Assembly (NCBI GenBank): GCA_025024175.1
Contig: QCXZ01000041.1
Span: 26,965,786-27,029,785, forward strand
Reading direction: 5' to 3'
Length of the DNA: 64,000 nucleotides
From: Rhyzopertha dominica
Lineage: Eukaryota > Arthropoda > Insecta > Coleoptera > Bostrichidae
The position numbers were made by a program, and so were the translations under genes. Below, one piece after another: positions 30,191 to 40,091 of this stretch. Position 1 is the stretch's first letter; each line of letters opens with the position of its first letter. Under the pieces are notes generated by a model that saw only the letters and a list, made by a program, of their open reading frames with translations, made no database searches and was not told the DNA's origin.

Positions 30191-31822
30191 TGGTTGAAGG
30201 TGAATTTTAGAAGATCATACTCGGCTATAAGTTCCAAACACGCCAGACAGTTTCTATTTTAGAAGATCCTAAAGATTGATCACTGCCACGAAAATGCAAT
30301 CATCTTCTGATAAGTGTTTAATTACCGAACACAGACATTGAAGTATATTTCTCCAGTAAGTTTTATGTTGAATGTACATATTTCCAAATCAATATCTGTT
30401 TTTCTACTAAGAGTTTTTCGAACGACAAAAGTAGCATTGTTTGTACGATGAAATCTCTGGAACGTCTGTGTTCAAACCCAATTATACATGCAGAAATGTT
30501 TAACACATGTAGACACACTAATGTTATTTATTAAACAAATGCATACCAAAGTCAAAAGATACTATTGCGAGTGAAAAAGGGTTTGATATAGCCTACTATG
30601 AGAAGAGTCCCTACAGGAGGAAAATAGCGCTTACTATGTCCCAAACACATTTTGTTGGAAATCAACGCTAAAATCTTAAAGAAGGCTTTTTATTATATGT
30701 ATTGTAACATAGTAAATCACTTAAACATAATATCTGGTGAGTACTTCTGCGCAACACTTTGGCCTATACGATGATTCTTAAACTAAAAGGATATTAAAGA
30801 GAACCAGCGAATTCGCCTCTCAAAGTGCCTTAACGACGTGAACAATATATCCTTGAAAACAATATTTAGTTTAGCATTAAATATCTTTATTAATATTATT
30901 AATGAAAACATTTAGAATAAAATTAATTTATTTACTATAATTAAATTTAAAATCATCTGGAACCACTCATTTAGGTTTTCGTAAACCAGTAAACTTACAT
31001 CCGCCATCCGTTCTGCCGGCGTTCTCAAAACAATTAGTTAAAAAAATTGCAGCAATTGTAATTAAACTAGAACTGTATTTAAGCTTTGCGCAGAATTTAC
31101 CTATTCTTAGTATATATATTATTAAATGCGCCATTTAGCGTCGTATTGTTTAATAAGTGCCACAGTTTCGCTTCGGCTCTCAACAAAAAAAAGGCAAAAC
31201 TAGTTGATTCAGACAAATTTTAACGTGGCACACCGTATGCAATATTGTTTATTTTCAGAAACTAATACTCAAAAAAGGGAAGAAATTGAGCGGAATGTTG
31301 AAAGCAGCTGGTGAATGTGTGAAACGAAATGAAATCGCGTTATAAGAAAATGTTGAAAAGCTGACGAAATTAGGGAAAGTAAGATTGGTGGACTGTACCC
31401 AAGGGATTCAGTCCGCGGCGTAGGCGATGGCACTCATCGCTCAGTCCTCCATTCCGGCGTCTGCTCAATGTAAGCGAGCCCGAAATGTTCGGACTGGAAT
31501 AGCCTCTTGCAGAAAGTGGATTTTTTTTCTTTTGTATATTTCTAAAGAGTTTATTCCCTGTAGGAATTTATGAAGAGGTTACCTGATCACTTCAAAAATG
31601 TCTCACCCTGAAAGTTGCTTTTATTGCATTTACTCTGGTCAGACAGGCTGATACTGCGATTGCACTGTTCGGAATTTTTACAGGTTCTTTTGAAGTTGAT
31701 GAGGTGCGCAGTAACTGTACGGAATATTTTACGGTGTATATAACAATCTGGCTTTCTTCACACAACATTTTCAGGTTAGGTTAAATGGGATAAATGCTTT
31801 ATAATTTTGTAATGGTTAAGTC
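30191..31822. other. No gene; one GC-rich patch
   Basis: AT-rich except 31390-31500 (GGATTCAGTCCGCGGCGTAG ... CCCGAAATGTTCGGACTGG), a small GC island of unknown nature with a local CGAACATTTCGGG-like inverted motif. No coding sequence supported. Confidence 0.35.
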
Positions 31823-32145
31823 CAGGGTGTTTCACGACTTATCCGAAAAAAATTAACCACATATAGGTATTTATATCAGAAGTCGATTCTCGAAAAAAAT
31901 TAACGAAAGTTCGACAGAAAACGAGAAAAAAAAATTGGAGAAAGTTTGGAAAATGTAAATTTAAAAATTGCGTAGCATGCGTAAAACAACTACTGTTAAG
32001 GTGACCTTTTGTGAGTTAATCTGCGATAGATAGTCCAATTGTCGTTTGATTTCGTTTATTTTAACAAAAATGATATATGTCTACAGTAACCAGGAGTTGA
32101 TGGACGTAGTTTTAATGCTTAAATATGAGACCTTTGATTTGCTTT
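31823..32145 (+). pseudogene. 5' end of a DUF4817-type mariner-like element
   Basis: Starts with CAGGGTGTTTCACGACTTAT, CCG, nearly the same terminal sequence as the minus-strand element ending at 33625 (CAGGGTGGTTCACACCTTAT, CCG). At 32070 an ATG opens IYVYSNQELMDVVLM, matching the N-terminus MAHYVYSNEELMDMVL of that element. The frame then dies. It is a truncated 5' end in the opposite orientation to its neighbour, with the hammerhead repeat inserted between or beside them. Confidence 0.55.
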
Positions 32146-32289
32146 TGTTTGTTTGATGAAGAAAATCGTAATAGATGTTTGGCTAATCATTTAATTTTTA
32201 TAGAGGTAACCCTTACATGTGCTAATGTAGTTTACCGCGTTTTGTTAGCATCGCTTTTTAGAAGCTTTGGTATATAAGCAAAACCAGTT

Positions 32290-32393
32290 CTATGCCGTGT
32301 TGTCTACACTAGACCTAAACTGCACTGATGAGCTGTAATGACAGCGAAATAGTACTATCTGCAGTTGGTTGAGGTGTAGACAGCACAGCATAG
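32290..32393 (+). ncRNA. Type I hammerhead ribozyme, intact core
   Basis: Self-cleaving RNA motif. Outer stem I: 32290-32309 pairs with 32374-32393 (20 positions; one C.A mismatch, one G.U). Inner stem I: AACTGCA (32318-32324) with TGCAGTT (32360-32366), 7 perfect pairs, with internal loops TAGACCTA and GGTTGAG placed where loop-loop contacts occur. Core CTGATGA 32325-32331; stem II GCTGT/ACAGC with loop AATG (32332-32345); GAAA 32346-32349; stem III ATAG/CTAT with a 2-nt loop; cleavage predicted after C32359 (ATC). Flanks GGTATATAAGCAAAACCAG before and ACATGCATTTTAA after recur around the second copy. The very short stem III is typical of hammerheads in mobile repeats, which often cleave best as dimers. 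Confidence 0.9.
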
Positions 32394-32465
32394 ACATGCA
32401 TTTTAAGATACTTTAGATTTTATGGATGACAATGACATGCATATTCAAAAGTATATCTGAAATAA

Positions 32466-33625
32466 CTATTTAGAGAATTTGTTAGCAAGATTAAGTATCA
32501 TTAAGTAATAAGTTGATTTCTTAAGAACAATGTAATAAAATTCTAACACAAAAATTAAGCAAAAAATATATGTCCCCCCTTCTGGCTGTTCCCGAAGACG
32601 CAGGTTATTGGCAGGCGCCCTTATGCGTTCCTGTAGTTCGCCTACGGTTTGCACCTCAGTTTGGTACAATTCGTTTTTCAATTAACCCCATAAAAAGAAG
32701 TCGAGGGGATTTAAATCTGGCGACCGGGAAGGTCAATGTACCGGTCCACCTCGTCCAATCCATCTCTGTCCTTGTATTTGATTTAAATAATCCCTCACTC
32801 CTACGCTATAATGTGGAGGTGCACCATCATGTAAAAACCACATTCGGGAACGAACATCTAAGGGCACGTCTTCTAAAATAATCGGTAGATCGCTGCGGAG
32901 GAATTCTAAATATTGATGACCGTTCATCAGATTTGGTAAAATAAACGGACCAATCAAACGATTGTCAAGAATTCATGCCCAAACATTGAACAAGAACCGG
33001 TGCTGGAAGTGATCTCGGACTGTTGCGTGAGGATTTTCAAATGCCCACAAGTGCGCATTGTGCACATTGGATACCCCATTACGCGTAAAAGTAGCCTCAT
33101 CAGTTGCTAATACGTCGGCTGTAAATCGGGCATTTTCTTCGTTTTTGAGCAACAACCACTCAGAAAAACCTCACTCTCGAGGGGTAATCTGTTGGGAGCA
33201 GTGCGTGGACCCGTTGGATATGGTAGGGAAACAATTGATCTTTGCGTAATACTCTCCATATCGATGTATGCGGCACTACGGGAACCTGTCGGGCTAACTG
33301 CCTTGTGCTTACGCTTGGGTTTTCATCAATAACATCTAGAATATCTTTTTCCGCATCTAAAATGTATCGATGACGACCCGGCCTCCGTCTTTCCCGCGCT
33401 TGGGACTAAATTTCCACTTTCTCGTCCACGTAGAACCACCGCCGTAAAAGTTTCATGGTGAGGTAAATGCCTATTTGGAAATTTTTGAGCTTACAGACGA
33501 GAAGCAGCTAAGCAGTTTTGTCTTGCTTCTCCGTTCGTTAAAACCATATCCATCAACTCTTCGTTACTGTATACATAATGCGCCATATTCAGAAAAGTTT
33601 TACGGATAAGGTGTGAACCACCCTG
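32466..33625 (-). pseudogene. DUF4817-type mariner-like transposon, decayed DDD transposase
   Basis: From the terminal CAGGGTGGTTCACACCTTAT at 33625, an ATG at 33586 opens MAHYVYSNEELMDMVLTNGE then ARQNCLAASRL before a stop. Later frames give FTADVLATDEATFTRNGVSN (first Asp in TDEATF), ENPHATVRDHFQHRF, NVWA, IGPFILPNLMNGHQYLEFLR, MWFLHDGAPPHYSVGVRDYL (second Asp), then SPDLNPLDFFLWG-like text in a shifted frame (third Asp) and LYQTEVQTVGELQERIRAP. Several frameshifts and stops are present. This insect-rich group has an N-terminal helix-turn-helix and a Tc1/mariner DDE core. The other terminal repeat of this copy is not found; the region beyond 32466 is the hammerhead repeat and an opposite-strand relative. 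Confidence 0.75.
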
Positions 33626-34099
33626 TATAAAAGACGACATAAATTGTTTAGAAGTTCTGCATAACATCTAAGGGTTTGAATAGGTATAGGTAAATGTTAA
33701 ACGAAGTTACAAACTATGTGTAAATGTAAAAGACGTATAAAAATACTATATTTTGTTTTTTAATTACGTTATTACAAAAATTAACCAAAATAGGCAATTT
33801 TTGAAACTTAGAAAACGTCTTCTATATAAAACTGATCTTGTTTAAATATGTTATTTTCATTGAAATCGTTTAGATAAAGTCAACTCCTAGGCAAACATAT
33901 AGCAAGTACAAAATTAAATGTATTTATAAATTAAAAATAAAAAAAGGATTTTTAAGCCCTACATAGTTTTCCTACTTAATTAAGTGGTTTTTAACAGTTG
34001 TTTAACTTTTAGTTTTCAGATGAAATACTGAATGTAACGATACCGCCCTTGAGAAAGGTAGGTTCAGGCAAGACTTGTAACAANGTTCTTCACTCGTTA
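33626..34099. other. No gene seen
   Basis: AT-rich, one N near 34084. Nothing recognised. Confidence 0.35.
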
Positions 34100-35220
34100 G
34101 CATCCAAGTCATCTAGTTTCGGCCAAACAAATGGATTATGCGTGAATTTTTTAAATTTTACAATCCAATCGTTTCCACACTTCTTCATCCACGAATTATC
34201 TTTTTACTACCGATAGAATAATCATAACGGTAATGAGCACTTTTCTTTCAATTTGGTCTCTGAAGACGAAATTTTAAATGTACTTAGGAAAATCAGAACA
34301 AATGCGGCAGGCTATGATAACCTAAATATCAGGTTAATTAAGATGTGTTGTGTGTTTATAATTCTCTTTATTACACCTACTGTAAATGTTTGTATGGAGT
34401 TTGAGCAAATACCTGATCTGTGGAAATGCACTGATGGGGTACCTGTGCCTACTACTAACGTATTACAAGCAATGTGATGTGTTGGCAGTGCAATCTGGGC
34501 TTCGACTCGGTTACAGTTGCGGAACTGCTTTACTTAAAATTATAGATGACATTCTCAAGTTTACTGTTGAAGGGAAGGTTACCCTTTAGTATTATATGAT
34601 TTCTGTAAAGCATTTGATATCTTAAATCGTGGTTTGCTAGTAGCCATCTTCAAACATATCTGGTTAATAATACGGCAGTAGGCTTAATGGAGAACTATTT
34701 ATGTAACGGAATGCAGCTAGTTATTTTAAAGGAATTGGTTCGATTTATTTTAAGTTTTTGACTGGAGTTCCACAGGGATATGTTCTTGGGCCACTACTGT
34801 TTACCATATATACTGCTGGATTGCCTAAAGTTATTAGCAATTTCCCGGTACATATGTATGCTGATGATACACAGATATATCTTCCATTTAAACCTGAGCA
34901 TGTTAATCTACATAAAATTAATAGTGACTAGTAAAATATGTCAATTTAAAAAAAAGTCATTCCTTGCATGCAATTAAACCGTTCAAAGACTCAGTTACTT
35001 GTATTTGGATTTCTGGGGGCAGAATCTATATCATTGCCTCTAATTAATATTTAAGTTGATAGTGTACCCTGTTGTTTCTGCAAAGATTCTTAGAGTTATT
35101 ATGGACAGCACCCTCAGATTCAGGTTGCGTATTAACAAGTGTGTAAGAGCGGCATATTTTAACTTAAAATATATTTATGACAAACGTCACTACTTAAAAA
35201 AAGCTAAAAATAATTTTATG
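34100..35220 (+). pseudogene. CR1/Jockey-type LINE reverse transcriptase remnant
   Basis: ORF2 fragment. 34253 onward reads VSEDEILNVLRKIRTNAAGY then DNLNIRLIKM (RT domain start), followed by IPDLWK. After a shift: QSGLRLGYSCGTALLKIIDD and YDFCKAFDILN (motif A, FD). Then [20 protein letters not shown] (motif B), [14 protein letters not shown] (motif C, catalytic YADD) and LNRSKTQLLVFGF. The order and motifs identify an RT of the CR1/L2/Jockey group. It is broken by at least five frame changes and lacks endonuclease. It is on the plus strand, so it is not part of the ORF1 at 1-977 and may be of a different family. Confidence 0.75.
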
Positions 35221-35599
35221 TGATTTTATTATCCTTTAATCATTTTACGTCTATGGACCGCTTTTAGACTCAAACAAACGGAAAATTTAGGAAGTACAAA
35301 TTTGTTGTATAAGGCTAATATGTGGTTTTCAAAAGAGACAACATATCTCGCATAAGTTGGTAGAAGTAGGTTAGCTATACACGTCCACAAGATGCTTTCT
35401 CCATAGTGCTGTTTTTTTTCCATAAAATAATAAAGCTAAAATGTCCAGCCTATTTGCATATTAATATTTCATTTAAAGGTACACTATTAAATTAGGTAAT
35501 TTAGGTACTAGATAAATATAAATTTCAAAATGTTCATTAATCTGTTGCCTGTGATAGCAGAGTGCTCGCATAAGAATTTTGCCATTATGCCTTTGTAAT

Positions 35600-36003
<404 letters not shown>

Positions 36004-36086
36004 AAAACAGACAGAACTTCTAGTTTAAATATTTTGAGCTGCACCAGATTGCTCAAACGGTGTTGTTTGTAGATTAAAATGCATGT

Positions 36087-36190
36087 CTATGCTGTGCTGT
36101 CTGCACTGCAACCAACTGCAGATAGATCTATTTCGCTATTATTATAGCCCATCAGTGCAGTTTAGGTCTAGTGCAGACAGCACGACATAG
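36087..36190 (-). ncRNA. Second hammerhead ribozyme copy, core base changed
   Basis: Same 104-nt length and layout as 32290-32393, opposite strand. Outer stem I 36190-36171 with 36106-36087; inner AACTGCA/TGCAGTT; core CTGATGG (A9 changed to G, expected to cripple cleavage); stem II GCTAT/ATAGC with loop AATA; GAAA; stem III ATAG/CTAT with loop AT; cleavage triplet ATC kept. Relative to copy 1, stem II G-C becomes A-U, an outer stem I A-U becomes G-C and a U.G becomes C-G, so pairing is kept despite sequence change. Flanks GGTATATAGGCAAAACCAG and ACATGCATTTTAA match copy 1. Confidence 0.85.
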
Positions 36191-37640
36191 AGCTGGTTTT
36201 GCCTATATACCAAAACTGTATAGCTAAGAAGGCATTGGTTAAGAAATTATCCACTTCTTCAATATTTAATTTCCCTATATTTGACAGAAAATGTTAAAAC
36301 TCCATTTTTTTCTATTTCAGTGCAAAATTACAGTGAATTGTACCGACTGTATTTGCTGCCCTTCAGAATTTCATACGTTCTAATCTTTTTGTTTGCCTAT
36401 GCTGATTTAAGGCAAGTTAGTCCGCTTTTTGATAGAGAGACAGTTAATTTACTTTCTTAATAGTTGTTGCATAATTTTCTTTTTTATCTTATAATAAATA
36501 CATAGTCAATTTATAAATTTTGCATGTTACCACAACAGAACGTTCACATATTAACCATGATTTTATTAATACATACGTGAATCGTAAACTTTGTGGTACT
36601 ATGCGTATATATCAAAATAAAACAATCTCTTTAAATGTTCCAACATCTGTACACAGATGTTTTGTGAGAGACGAGAGCAGTTTGAGTTTGTTGCCTTTGT
36701 CCAATTATGTCCTGAAAATCCTCAATTATCGAAGGTAGCATCGGAGATAAAACATCGAAGGCAATAAAAAGTTCGTTGAGTGCAAAAAGGGTTTTGTTTG
36801 TTTTAGTTAGCAATGGCAACAGATTTGTTGCAGGGTGCCCTCGAGTAACTGAATTTTGCGCCCCTGCACAGAAAGTTTAAGATCGGAGATAACAAGTTCG
36901 AGAAGTTTATATATAGGCCTTCGCTAACGGTTTTCTCCTTGAAATGTTCAGAGTTTCTGAAAAGCCAGCTAGCTGGCGTAATTGCAGTGACATACACAGA
37001 TAGACTCGACATACGAGTAAGTGTGCAGAAGCAACGGCGTTCCTTGTGGAACAGGGAACGTTCTGTATATTTTATTAGTTACATGGTTTTATTGAAAAGC
37101 TAAAATATGCGGATTTTATAAGTTTGAGAATCATTCGACATTGAAATTAGTGGTAAAAAGTTGTAAATATGTTTTTATAATTTCTTCCTTTTATATTTCT
37201 TTTAAGTGAGGTACAATTTTTCCTAAAATCTTTTGCTTGTTATTACTATGGAACTACAAAGATGCAACCCCATTGCGAACAAAAGTTAAATACAGATATG
37301 ATTAAGTGGTAGCAGTTGCCTCTTCATGCGTTATGTCCTTGATTGCCATTTTAGATGCCTTGCATTACTATTTAGTAATTCTGTGCTTGTTCTGGAGATC
37401 GTTTTAAATGAATAACCTAAAAAGAAAATCGAGAAAGTTATAACAGGTTGAAACGGAGATGAAAACATTAACACGGAAGTAAGATACTTAATTTAATCTT
37501 ACAAAAATACTTACTAATTACATACAAAACCACACAAGCAATGAAACAGCAAAAATTAAATACATGACTGAAACATTTATTAAAAAAATGTTTAATAAAC
37601 CAAAATACAAAGGGGAGTGTAGGAATGTTTTTAAGTTTAG
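36191..37640. other. No gene seen
   Basis: Short open stretches only (36520-36738 plus, 36631-36819 minus) without recognisable motifs. Confidence 0.35.
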
Positions 37641-38181
37641 TACAAATTTTTGTAATTAGTAAACCTGCCAAGAGCAAGTATTCATTTATTTTCTCATTAC
37701 ACAATGACGATGTTAAAGCTTTTGAAAAAATCAACGAACGGTTACTACTTATTTTGTTTGATACTGTGAATTCATTATTACCATCAACGAAATTCACAAG
37801 CTATATCATGTCAATAGTTTTTACCACGAAGCTTCACTATAATGTATATAACCTTGCCAGTTTCATCCTGAAGATGATAATTCTCAACAGGTAGATCATC
37901 ACTGTCCCCTGATATTGACAGAAATTTTATAAACCGAAATAGGTGTCCACAGATTGTTTTTACGCAGGCGACATGGCATAGACGTAATTTTCTTATTATT
38001 AGAATATGAATAACAAAGGCAAATTCTGACAAAATCTAAATGAAATCACGGGGTGTATACTCACACGAACCGCTGCATAGAAAATATAAGAAACTTTGGA
38101 TTTAAGAGAAATTCTAATAATTCTGAAATGCAGTCGAAGCGCAAATAGAGCAAATATCAACGGATATTTTAAACGTACTCG
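37641..38181. repeat. 541-bp direct repeat, left copy
   Basis: Identical in length to 39551-40091 with five substitutions and no indels (99.1%). It begins TACAAATTTTTGTAATTAG and ends AACGTACTCG. Minus-strand open stretches (SEFAFVIHILIIRKLRLCHV, ENYHLQDETGKVIYIIVKLR; NFVDGNNEFTVSNKISSNRS) occur in both copies but match no family I know. It ends exactly where the RTE insert begins. Confidence 0.97.
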
Positions 38182-39408
38182 TCGGCCACAAGATTGCAGG
38201 ATAGCCTAGAACATCAACTTTTGGAACCTCAAAGCGGCTTTAGAAAAGGCAGAAGCTTGCAGGATCACGTCTTCACCCTTAAACATATAATACACAAACT
38301 ACATGTTCAGGGCAAATCAGCATGCATGGCCTTCATAGACCTAGAAAAAGCTTTTGATCGAGCACCACGCACAAAAATATGGAAAAGCTTATTGGACAGA
38401 GGAATAGACCCAAAATTAATAATGGCAATAAGAAGCATATATAAAAGAAACACCAGTTACGTCAGGACAAACAACGCTAAATCTGCAGAATTTGAAATTA
38501 GAGAAGGTCTAAAACAGGGAGGTGTATTAAGTCCATTACTGTTCAATGTATTGATGGATGACATTATGAGGGAAATAAGGGGAAGAGTGAAAAAACTACA
38601 AATAGGATACAGACATCTTAAAATCGTAGAGATCAGTGAATGTGCTTTTGCAGACGACGTAGTTGTATTTGCCAAAAATGAAACGGACATGCAATATAAT
38701 CTACAATTATGGAATAGTACGCTAAATAAATATAACATGAGAATGAACTGTGAGAAAACTAAAGTGATGTCAGCGGGAAAAAACGAAGAAAGGCTAATGC
38801 TAACTGTAAACAAAGCACACATTCAACAGGTACAAAATGTCAAATACTTGGGAGTGAATATCAACTGTAAAGGAGACCAAGAACTGGAAATAATAGACAG
38901 AATACAGAAAGCAGCAAACATGTATTATTCTATTTACAAAAAACTTCTTGGTAAAAAAGAAGTATCAAGGAAAACAAAAATCACAGTTTACAAGTCAATA
39001 TATATACCGGTGCTTACATTCGGATGTGAAACTTGGATCCTAAACAACAAAATACGTAGTCGAATCCAAGCAATGGAAATGAAATTTCTCAGAAAAATAA
39101 AAGGAATAACAAGAAGGGACAGAGTCCGCAATGAAGATGTACGGAAGGAATTGAAATTGCAACCTCTAACGGACGAAATAGAAAAGAAGCAGCTTGGATG
39201 GTGGGGACACTTGAATAGAATGAATAGTGATAGACAAGTTAAAAGTGTGTGGGAAGCAAGGGACATACAGAGAAGAAGCAGAGGAGGACCGAAAGAGACC
39301 TGGAACAACGTAATCGTAAAAACATTGCAGAAGAAAAATACAACATGGCACGAAGCGCAAAAGTTATGTGTAGATAAAAAGAAATGGAAAAAATTTGTGG
39401 AAGAATAG
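38182..39408 (+). pseudogene. RTE-clade reverse transcriptase, 5'-truncated but open
   Basis: Open from the insertion point to a TAG at 39406-39408, about 408 codons. It begins RLQDSLEHQLLEPQSGFRKG then RSLQDHVFTLKHII (RT motif 1/2). FIDLEKAFDRAPR is motif A, REGLKQGGVLSPLLFNVLMD motif B and CAFADDVVVFAKN motif C with catalytic FADD. MNCEKTKVMSAG and VKYLGVNI follow. The connector and C-terminal region include WGHLNRM and RGGPKETWNN, typical of RTE. It lacks the apurinic-type endonuclease and the N-terminal RT motifs, so it cannot be autonomous. An intact frame over 1.2 kb suggests a recent insertion. Confidence 0.88.
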
Positions 39409-39456
39409 AAGAAGATACAGAAGAAAACCCTACACCAGAATGGTAGAAGGGATCCG

Positions 39457-39463
39457 AATATAT

Positions 39464-39550
<87 letters not shown>
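39457..39550. repeat. (TA)n tail of the RTE insert
   Basis: TA dinucleotides with one interruption (TATATAAATATA), between the RTE 3' UTR and the right 541-bp repeat. Confidence 0.95.
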
Positions 39551-39554
<4 letters not shown>

Positions 39555-40091
39555 AATTTTTGTAATTAGTAAACCTGTCAAGAGCAAGTATTCATTTATT
39601 TTCTCATTACACAATGACGATGTTAAAGCTTTTGAAAAAATCAACGAGCGGTTACTACTTATTTTGTTTGATACTGTGAATTCATTATTACCATCAACGA
39701 AATTCACAAGCTATATCATGTCAATAGTTTTTACCACGAAGCTTCACTATAATGTATATAACCTTGCCAGTTTCATCGTGAAGATGATAATTCTCAACAG
39801 GTAGATCATCACTGTCCCCTGATGTTGACAGAAATTTTATAAACCGAAATAGGTGTCCACAGATTGTTTTTACGCAGGCGACATGGCATAGACGTAATTT
39901 TCTTATTATTAGAATATGAATAACAAAGGCAAATTCTGACAAAATCTAAATGAAATCACGGGGTGTATACTCACACGAACCGCTGCATAGAAAATATAAG
40001 AAACTTTGGATTTAAGAGAAATTCTAATATTTCTGAAATGCAGTCGAAGCGCAAATAGAGCAAATATCAACGGATATTTTAAACGTACTCG
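39551..40091. repeat. 541-bp direct repeat, right copy
   Basis: Begins directly after the TA tail with TACAAATTTTTGTAATTAG and ends AACGTACTCG followed by AGCCC. Its five differences from the left copy are scattered point changes. Confidence 0.97.

Larger units (their letters stand above)
38182..39550 (+). mobile_element. 5'-truncated RTE-type LINE with (TA)n tail
   Basis: A 1369-bp insert between the two 541-bp repeats. It begins inside the reverse transcriptase domain and ends with a short 3' UTR and about 90 bp of TA repeats, the kind of simple-repeat tail RTE elements carry. 5' truncation is usual for LINEs. Insert borders coincide to the base with the direct-repeat borders. Confidence 0.85.

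Noticed and set aside
38988..39707. 239-codon minus-strand frame through the TA repeat
   Set aside because: Antisense shadow of the RTE reverse transcriptase joined to a Tyr-Ile run from the (TA)n tail.
37641..40091. 541-bp repeats as LTRs of a retrotransposon
   Set aside because: They do not start TG or end CA, there is no primer-binding site or polypurine tract, and the sequence between is only a truncated RTE with its own tail.
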